A stretch of DNA of 19,070 nucleotides from CAZXCK01 sp964639225 (lineage in GTDB: Bacteria; Chloroflexota; Anaerolineae; Aggregatilineales; Phototrophicaceae): assembly GCA_964639225.1 (NCBI GenBank), contig CAZXCK010000081.1, positions 1 through 19,070 of the forward strand. Reading direction: 5' to 3'. The notes beneath the pieces are model-generated. The model did not search any database and had not been told where the DNA came from. It saw only the letters and a program-made list of their open reading frames with translations. Positions 13,983-19,070 of this stretch are shown piece after piece. How positions within the stretch are numbered: the stretch's first letter is position 1; every line of letters starts with the position of its first letter. The position numbers and the translations under genes were made by a program.

Positions 13983-15707
13983 ATGACACGCTTGGTAAAC
14001 CAACATCGTCAGATACTCGTCAAAGACCTGATCGCCGGCGCGACCGGTGCCGCCGTTGGCGCTCCCCAGGCGATGGGTTTCGCGCTCATCGCCGGCGTAA
14101 GCCCGATTTATGGCCTGTACACCGCCGTTGTCGCTACGATTGTCGGCACGCTGGCTGGCAGCTCGGTCTACATGACCGTCGCCCCGACCAACGCGCTGGC
14201 GCTGGTAGTCGGCAGCACGCTGCTGCCTTTCGACCAGATCGGGCAGATTGAGCGACTCTTTGTGCTGACGCTGCTGGTGGGCCTGTTTCAGTTACTGTTC
14301 GCGGCGCTGCGCATGGGCAGCCTGACGCGCTTTGTCTCCAACGCGGTGATGACCGGCTTTATCACCGGCGCTGGCCTGCTCATTATCCTGGGGCAGATCG
14401 ACAACCTCACCGGGACCAGCAGCCAGGGAGATATGGTGCTGTTGCGCTTCTATAACTGGCTGTCAAATCCACACCACATCGACCTGCCAACGCTGTTTAT
14501 CGGCGCGGCGACCATCATTATGATCTACAGTATGCAGCGCCTGCGCCGCTTCCGGTATATGGCGTCGCTGCTGGCGCTGGTGGTGACATCCGGGCTGGTA
14601 TGGTTGCTGGACTGGCAAAGCGTGGCGACAGTAGGTGACATCTCGACGATTGTACCGGGCCTGCCGCTGCCAGTGCTGCCAAACCTGGCGCTCATCCCGG
14701 AACTGGTACTGGCGGCGCTGGCGCTGGCGGTGCTGGCATCGGTGCAGAGCGCGGCCATCTCCAGCAGCGTTCCCCAGCCAGATGGCACCACATCCAAAGC
14801 CAACCGCGACTTGTTCGGGCAGGGACTGGCCAACATCGTCGCCAGCGTCTTCCAGGGGATGCCCACCTGCGGCTCGCTGTCGCGGACGGCGGTCAACGTC
14901 TCGGCGGGCGCGCAGACCAGGCTGGCGAACCTGCTCAGCGCGCTGCTGATCGCCATCATCGTCATCGGATTAAGCAGCCTGGTGGAACGAGTCGCCATGC
15001 CCGCCCTGGCCGGTCTGCTGATCGTGGCCGCCATCAGCCTCATCCGCCGCGAATCGCTGCGACTGGTGTGGCGCGTCAACTGGTCGGCGCGAGTGGCGAT
15101 GATTATCACATTTGTGTCGGCGCTGGTGCTGCCGCTGGAATACAGCATTTATGTGGGTGTGGCGCTGTCGCTGGGACTGTACGTATATTCCTCGTCACAG
15201 ATGATTACCCTCACGCGGCTGGTACCCCTGCCCAACGGTCATTTCCTTGAAGCGCCCATCCCCTCGCGCCTGCCAGACGACGAGCCGGTGATCCTGTGCG
15301 CGCGCGGCAGCCTGTACTTCGCCGCCGTGCATCGCCTGGAAGAACTGCTGCCGCTCCCCCGCGACTCGCGCAGGCCGGTCGTCATTCTGCGTATGCGCGG
15401 CAACCAGTATCTGGGCAGCACCGGCATTCGCTTTCTGCGGCATTACGCGGCGCAGTTGCGCTCACACGGCGGCGATCTCATCCTCAGCGGCATCAGCGAT
15501 AAGGTCCGCGCCGAGATCGAGCGCACCGGCGCACTGGGCACACCCGGCCCCATTCAGATTTTCTACGCCCAGGATGAAATTTTCCACGCTACCGAGGATG
15601 CCCTGGCCTACGCCAGACGCTGGCTGAATAACGGCGCTCACGCCGCTGACACGCTGGAAACACACGCCATACAGACTGAGCGTGCATCACGCTCAACTTC
15701 TGCTTGA
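13983..15707 (+). CDS. SulP-family anion transporter with STAS domain, 574 aa
   Basis: Inner-membrane transporter of the SLC26/SulP family, usually for sulfate, bicarbonate or other anions. The membrane domain (about 15-405) carries the family signature PQAMGFALIAGVSPIYGLYT (28-47) and GMPTCGSLSRTAVNVSAG (292-309). The cytoplasmic STAS domain covers about 433-545; its phosphorylatable-Ser region reads LGSTGIRFL (477-485) instead of the more usual D(S/T)SG. The tail 550-574 is Ser/Thr/Ala rich. The substrate cannot be decided from sequence: sulfate is one option and would suit the SAL1-type nucleotidase 4.7 kb away. The stop codon lies inside the -35 box of the following operon, so the transporter and the aspartate kinase are closely packed but separately promoted. 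Confidence 0.93.
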   Translation: MTRLVNQHRQILVKDLIAGATGAAVGAPQAMGFALIAGVSPIYGLYTAVVATIVGTLAGSSVYMTVAPTNALALVVGSTLLPFDQIGQIERLFVLTLLVGLFQLLFAALRMGSLTRFVSNAVMTGFITGAGLLIILGQIDNLTGTSSQGDMVLLRFYNWLSNPHHIDLPTLFIGAATIIMIYSMQRLRRFRYMASLLALVVTSGLVWLLDWQSVATVGDISTIVPGLPLPVLPNLALIPELVLAALALAVLASVQSAAISSSVPQPDGTTSKANRDLFGQGLANIVASVFQGMPTCGSLSRTAVNVSAGAQTRLANLLSALLIAIIVIGLSSLVERVAMPALAGLLIVAAISLIRRESLRLVWRVNWSARVAMIITFVSALVLPLEYSIYVGVALSLGLYVYSSSQMITLTRLVPLPNGHFLEAPIPSRLPDDEPVILCARGSLYFAAVHRLEELLPLPRDSRRPVVILRMRGNQYLGSTGIRFLRHYAAQLRSHGGDLILSGISDKVRAEIERTGALGTPGPIQIFYAQDEIFHATEDALAYARRWLNNGAHAADTLETHAIQTERASRSTSA

Positions 15708-15732
15708 CAGTCCGCCGCAGACGCGCTATCGT
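15704..15732 (+). promoter_or_regulatory. Promoter of the aspartate kinase operon
   Basis: A perfect -35 TTGACA (15704-15709), a 17-base spacer and -10 TATCGT (15727-15732). This predicts transcription from about 15739 and a leader of about 215 bases before aspartate kinase. The -35 overlaps the stop codon of the SulP gene. Confidence 0.75.
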
Positions 15733-15765
15733 ATGCTTCAGGTCGAAACAACAAAAGCGACAGAA

Positions 15766-15852
15766 ATGTTTAACCGTTCCGCAGTCACCATGACTATGTG
15801 TATGACCACTATGCCGCACCATAACAGGTGGGGAGGTTTTCGCTCGTCATAA
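15766..15852 (+). CDS. Candidate attenuator leader peptide of aspartate kinase, 28 aa
   Basis: A short open frame in the leader, starting about 27 bases after the predicted transcription start. It contains ten consecutive codons Val-Thr-Met-Thr-Met-Cys-Met-Thr-Thr-Met (15784-15813), then Pro-His-His, and stops with TAA at 15850-15852. Aspartate kinase opens the pathway to Thr, Met and Lys, so these are plausible control codons. The frame extends upstream to an ATG at 15733 through Glu-Thr-Thr-Lys-Ala-Thr, adding Thr codons, but that ATG abuts the -10 box. The ribosome binding site before 15766 is weak, A-rich only. The stop is 26 bases before a strong intrinsic terminator, the usual layout of an attenuator. 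Confidence 0.68.
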   Translation: MFNRSAVTMTMCMTTMPHHNRWGGFRSS

Positions 15853-15878
15853 ACTGCGAACAGCAGGACGGAACGCTC

Positions 15879-15911
15879 AAAGCGTGTGGAAATCTCCCAC
15901 ACGCTTTTTTT
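15879..15911 (+). terminator. Intrinsic terminator in the aspartate kinase leader (candidate attenuator)
   Basis: A perfect 11-bp stem AAAGCGTGTGG (15879-15889) / CCACACGCTTT (15897-15907) with a 7-base loop and seven T from 15905. It lies after the leader peptide and 44 bases before the aspartate kinase ATG. Competing pairings are visible: ACGCT (15873-15877) with AGCGT (15881-15885) over a 3-base loop, which ties up the 5' arm, and 15828-15835 with 15894-15900 (7 pairs, one bulged G), which ties up the start of the 3' arm. Confidence 0.9.
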
Positions 15912-15955
15912 ATTGTCTGTCGATCAACCAAGCACAGAGGGAGCATACCCCAACC

Positions 15956-17368
15956 ATGAAGACCTGTACGATGAAGTTCGGCGGGACATCGGTAGGCAGT
16001 CCGGAAGCCATCGCCAATGTGGTGCGCATCGTCGGCGGGGCGGTTCGTGAAGGCAATCGGGTGGCGGTCGTCGTCTCGGCAATGGCCAGCGTCACCGACG
16101 GCCTGCTGGAGTCGGTGCGGCTGGCGGCGGCGGGGGATCGCTGGGGTTATACGTCCCTGTCGCAGAGTATCCGCGACCGCCACGAGCAGGCCATCAACCT
16201 GCTGCTGACGGCTGGCCCGGACCGCGACCGCACCCTGCTGGATGTCAACCGGCTGCTGGATCAGTACCTGGAACTGTGCCACGCCATCGCTGTGCTGGGC
16301 GAGGTGACGCCGCGCATTCTGGACACGGTGGTGTCGTTCGGCGAGCGCATGAGCAGCCTGGTGGTGGCCGCCGCCCTGCGCGATAAGGGCATCCAGGCGC
16401 GCGCCTTCGATGCCAGTGAACTACTCATCACCGACAACATCCATCAGAATGCCAGCCCGCTGTGGGACGAGACCCGCACCCGCATCCACGATCGGCTGCT
16501 GCCGGAACTCGAACGCGGCGTCACCCCGGTGATTACGGGCTTCATCGGCTCCACGACCGAAGGCGTCTATACCACGCTGGGGCGCGGCGGCAGCGACTAC
16601 AGCGCCGCCATCTTCGCCGCCCAGGTCAACAGCGACGAGTTCATCATCTGGACCGACGTTGACGGCGTCATGACGACCGATCCACGCCTGGACCGGCGCG
16701 CGCAGGTACTGCCGTATATCTCGTACCAGGAGATCGGCGAGCTGGCCTATTACGGCGCGAAGGTGGTCCATCCCAAGACGGTGCAGCCCATCCTGGACAT
16801 GGACATTCCGCTGTGGGTGCGCAACACATTTAACCCGGAACACCCCGGCACGCTGATAGGCCGCGAGGCCCGCCCCTGCTCGACCATCATCAAGGCCATC
16901 ACCAACGTGCGCAGCATCAGCATGCTGACGGTCAGCGGGCGCGGTATGCTGGGCGTGCCGGGCATCGCCGGGCGCACTTTCCTGGCCAGCGCCCAGGCGG
17001 GCGCCAACATCCTGATGATCTCACAGTCGTCGTCGGAGCAGAGCTTCTGCTTCACCGTCACCGACGATCGCGCCGCCGCCGTCAAGAACGCCGTCGAATC
17101 CGAACTGCGCCAGGAGATCGCCCAGCACAACGTCGATGGTGTCGATATTCTACCGGATGTAGCCATTGTGACGGTCGTCGGTGCCGGGATGCGCGGCACG
17201 CCAGGCGTGGCCGGGCGTGTGTTCACCACACTGGGCGACCAGCGCATCAACGTGCTGGCCATCGCCCAGGGGTCATCGGAGTCGAGCATCTCGTTTGTGC
17301 TGGCCGAATCCGATTTAGAGCGCGCGATCGTCCAGTTGCACAATCTGGCGCTGGAAGCGGTAGAATAG
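15956..17368 (+). CDS. lysC: Aspartate kinase, monofunctional, two ACT domains, 470 aa
   Basis: Phosphorylates aspartate with ATP, the committed step to Lys, Thr, Met and Ile. The catalytic domain (about 1-300) shows KFGGTSVG (7-14), SFGER (127-131), GRGGSDYSA (209-217), TDVDGVMTTDPR (233-244) and YYGAKVVHPKT (265-275). ACT domains at about 320-390 (ISQSSSEQS at 355-363) and 401-470 (IAQGSSESS at 436-444) predict allosteric feedback inhibition. There is no homoserine dehydrogenase domain. The ATG at 15956 is preceded by GAGGGAG about 12 bases away; a second ATG at 15971 is in frame just before KFGG. A longer reading from 15884 would begin in the terminator stem and is rejected. It is followed after 34 bases by the dehydrogenase gene. 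Confidence 0.97.
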   Translation: MKTCTMKFGGTSVGSPEAIANVVRIVGGAVREGNRVAVVVSAMASVTDGLLESVRLAAAGDRWGYTSLSQSIRDRHEQAINLLLTAGPDRDRTLLDVNRLLDQYLELCHAIAVLGEVTPRILDTVVSFGERMSSLVVAAALRDKGIQARAFDASELLITDNIHQNASPLWDETRTRIHDRLLPELERGVTPVITGFIGSTTEGVYTTLGRGGSDYSAAIFAAQVNSDEFIIWTDVDGVMTTDPRLDRRAQVLPYISYQEIGELAYYGAKVVHPKTVQPILDMDIPLWVRNTFNPEHPGTLIGREARPCSTIIKAITNVRSISMLTVSGRGMLGVPGIAGRTFLASAQAGANILMISQSSSEQSFCFTVTDDRAAAVKNAVESELRQEIAQHNVDGVDILPDVAIVTVVGAGMRGTPGVAGRVFTTLGDQRINVLAIAQGSSESSISFVLAESDLERAIVQLHNLALEAVE

Positions 17369-17402
17369 GGGCACTTAATCGACCGCACCAACGGAGCGTA
17401 CC

Positions 17403-18377
17403 ATGATGAGCAAACCCCGTGTCTACGTGACGCGCGATCTGCCAGGCGACGGCCTGGACGCCGCCCGCGACGTCTGTGATGTGCATGTGTGGCCGGGCGA
17501 TCTGCCGCCCCCGCGCGAGACGCTGCTGGTGGAAGTCGCCGAAGTACAGGGACTGATTCCGCTGCTCAACGACCGCATCGATGAGACCGTGATGGACGCC
17601 GCGCCACATCTCAAGGTCATCAGCAATTACGCCGTCGGCTACGACAACATCGACGTCGCAGCAGCCACCGCGCGCGGCATCCCGGTCGGCAACACGCCCG
17701 GCGTCCTCACCGAGACGACCGCCGAACTGGCCTTCGCGCTGCTGCTGGCGGCGGCGCGCCGTCTGCCGGAGGGCGAGCGACTGGTCCGGGCTGGCGGCTG
17801 GGAGACGTTCAAGCCGGCGCTGCTGCTGGGCCGCGACCTGTACGGCGCCACGCTGGGTATCATCGGCCTGGGGCGCATCGGGCAGGCGGTGGCGCGGCGG
17901 GCTGCCGGTTTCTCGATGCGCGTGCTGTATCATCGTGGCGACGCCAACGCCGCCCACCAGCTCGGCGCAGAATCAGCTTCGCTTGACGATCTGCTGCGCC
18001 AGAGCGATTTCATCAGTCTGCATGTGCCGCTCACACCGGAGACGAAGCACCTCATCGGCACGCGCGAGCTGGCCCTCATGAAGCCGACCGCCATCCTGGT
18101 CAACACGGCGCGCGGCGCGGTGGTAGACCCGGCGGCACTCTACGAGGCGCTGCGTGACGGGGTTATCAACGCGGCGGCGCTGGATGTCACCGAGCCGGAG
18201 CCAATCCAGATGGACGACCCGCTGCTGACGCTCGACAACTGCCTGATCGTGCCGCACATCGGCAGCGCCAGCGTCGCCACCCGCGAGCGCATGGTCCACA
18301 TCGCTGTCGATAATCTGCTGGCTGGCCTGCGCGGCGAACGCCTGCCGCACTGCGTCAATCCAGAGGTCTACGAGTGA
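17403..18377 (+). CDS. D-isomer-specific 2-hydroxyacid dehydrogenase (glyoxylate/hydroxypyruvate reductase-like), 324 aa
   Basis: NAD(P)H-dependent oxidoreductase acting on 2-oxo/2-hydroxy acids. The Rossmann motif is GLGRIG (155-160). The catalytic triad is in place: Arg237 in NTARG, Glu266 in DVTEPEP and His285 in PHIGSA. YAVGYDNIDV (76-85) and TPGVLTETTAELAFALLL (98-115) are typical of the GyaR/GRHPR branch, and there is no extra C-terminal ACT domain as in long phosphoglycerate dehydrogenases. Glyoxylate or hydroxypyruvate reduction is thus more likely than serine synthesis, but the substrate is not certain. The ATG at 17403 has GGAG six bases upstream. It is in one operon with aspartate kinase and overlaps the next gene by four bases (GTGA). 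Confidence 0.92.
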   Translation: MMSKPRVYVTRDLPGDGLDAARDVCDVHVWPGDLPPPRETLLVEVAEVQGLIPLLNDRIDETVMDAAPHLKVISNYAVGYDNIDVAAATARGIPVGNTPGVLTETTAELAFALLLAAARRLPEGERLVRAGGWETFKPALLLGRDLYGATLGIIGLGRIGQAVARRAAGFSMRVLYHRGDANAAHQLGAESASLDDLLRQSDFISLHVPLTPETKHLIGTRELALMKPTAILVNTARGAVVDPAALYEALRDGVINAAALDVTEPEPIQMDDPLLTLDNCLIVPHIGSASVATRERMVHIAVDNLLAGLRGERLPHCVNPEVYE

Positions 18378-19000
18378 CGCCGAACATGATCGCCTTCAAC
18401 CCGGATGAGGTCGCGTGGCGCTCGTTCTACAAGCTGATGGCCGGTTCGATTCTGCCCCGGCCCATCGGCTGGATTTCGACCATCGACGCGCGCGGCGTGC
18501 CCAATCTGGCGCCGTATTCGTTTTTCAACGCCGTCTGCCCAAACCCGCCGCATGTGCTGTTCTGCCCCAACGTGCGCCCGGACAACCCGAAAGACACGCT
18601 GGCCAACGTGCGCGCCACCGGCGAGTTTGTGGTCAACATCGTGACGCAGGCCACCGCCGCCGCCATGAACGCCACCGCCGCCGATTTTCCGCCGGACGTG
18701 GACGAATTCGAGGCCGCCGGACTGACTCGGCTGCCATCGGCGGTGGTGAAAGCGCCGCGCGTGGCCGAGAGTCCCATCCATTATGAATGCCGCGTCACGC
18801 AGATCATCGATGTGAGCGACGAACCCGGCGGCGGCAGCGTAGTCATCGGGCGGGTGCTGCGCCTGCACGTCGCCGAACGTGTGCTTATCGGCAACGACAA
18901 AATCGACCTGGCCGCGCTGGAGCCGGTAGGGCGGCTGGCCGGGTCTTCGTATGCGCGCATCAATGATGTCTTCGAGCTGGTGCGCCCGCCAAAACCCTGA
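18374..19000 (+). CDS. Flavin-reductase-like FMN-binding split-barrel protein, 208 aa
   Basis: Member of the flavin reductase-like (DIM6/NTAB) family that binds FMN and commonly works as an NAD(P)H:flavin oxidoreductase or as partner of a monooxygenase. Family blocks are LPRPIGWIST (27-36), PNLAPYSFFNAVCPNPP (43-59), KDTLANVRATGEFVVNIV (73-90), ESPIHYEC (132-139) and the late RLAGSSYARI (187-196). I chose the GTG at 18374, which overlaps the upstream stop as GTGA; the ATG at 18386 is an alternative and would lose only four residues. It is the last gene of the aspartate kinase operon. The link to that pathway is not obvious, and the partner enzyme is unknown. No membrane segment. Confidence 0.92.
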   Translation: MTPNMIAFNPDEVAWRSFYKLMAGSILPRPIGWISTIDARGVPNLAPYSFFNAVCPNPPHVLFCPNVRPDNPKDTLANVRATGEFVVNIVTQATAAAMNATAADFPPDVDEFEAAGLTRLPSAVVKAPRVAESPIHYECRVTQIIDVSDEPGGGSVVIGRVLRLHVAERVLIGNDKIDLAALEPVGRLAGSSYARINDVFELVRPPKP

Positions 19001-19017
19001 AGCGGTCTGACTGATTG

Positions 19018-19070
19018 CAGGGCTTTTGCAAAGTCGGCTTCTTCACATTGGGGCTTCGCCCCAAACCCCG
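19018..19070. mobile_element. MITE-like element, second copy, partial
   Basis: 19018-19035 is identical to the 18-base terminus CAGGGCTTTTGCAAAGTC of the element at 6864-7074. The next bases (GGCTTCTTCACATTGGGGC) resemble the right end of that element read inward, so this copy is inverted relative to the first. A GGGGC/GCCCC hairpin follows before the window ends. The distal end and target duplication are outside the window. Confidence 0.75.

Noticed and set aside
15739..15955. Lysine or SAM riboswitch in the aspartate kinase leader
   Set aside because: The leader before the terminator is only about 140 bases and shows none of the multi-helix junction or kink-turn pattern expected of a lysine aptamer, nor an evident SAM-I core. 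The Thr/Met-rich small frame explains the region better.
15884..15955. N-terminal extension of aspartate kinase (24 residues)
   Set aside because: It would start in the terminator stem, has no ribosome binding site, and family similarity begins only after the ATG at 15956.

Overview
The window is GC-rich bacterial chromosome, most likely from the Chloroflexota (Anaerolineae-like). That placement is inference. It rests on lipoproteins with long Pro/Thr linkers, a secreted SH3b protein with a Pro/Thr tail, a pseudo-receiver/DUF309 fusion, membrane PAS-PAS-GAF histidine kinase architecture and repeat-rich intergenic DNA. No rRNA or tRNA gene was seen, so there is no direct phylogenetic marker.

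Layout, left to right. (1) 1-2293, minus strand: a membrane-anchored clan GH-A glycosidase, translationally coupled (ATGA) to a GT39-type membrane glycosyltransferase that runs off the left edge. (2) 2344-2950, minus: a cytosolic YceI-family protein with its own terminator. (3) 2951-3762: a long non-coding stretch with hairpins, dyads and a multi-palindrome repeat; a second copy of that repeat lies inside the 3' end of the glycosidase gene. (4) 3763-6796, minus: tmk, a small Cys-containing protein, a lipoprotein and an M23/LytM envelope peptidase. (5) 6864-7074: a 211-bp MITE-like element with perfect 18-bp terminal inverted repeats and a probable 10-bp target duplication; another copy starts at 19018 and leaves the window. 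(6) 7158-8354, plus: a secreted SH3b protein, overlapping tail to tail with (7) 8351-10144, minus: a SAL1/CysQ-type nucleotidase and a GNAT acetyltransferase. (8) 10296-11069, plus: pseudo-receiver/DUF309 protein, overlapping tail to tail with (9) 11066-13654, minus: sensor histidine kinase. (10) 13983-15707, plus: SulP anion transporter. (11) 15704-19000, plus: an amino-acid operon with a consensus promoter, a Thr/Met-rich leader peptide, an intrinsic terminator, aspartate kinase, a D-2-hydroxyacid dehydrogenase and a flavin-reductase-like protein.

The most interesting features are the apparent ribosome-mediated attenuator in front of aspartate kinase, whose control codons (Thr, Met) match end products of the aspartate pathway; the MITE-like hairpin element; and the multi-palindrome repeat that has been captured as the C-terminal tail of the glycosidase. 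The SulP transporter and the SAL1-type nucleotidase might both serve sulfate metabolism, but they are not in one operon and this is only a suggestion.
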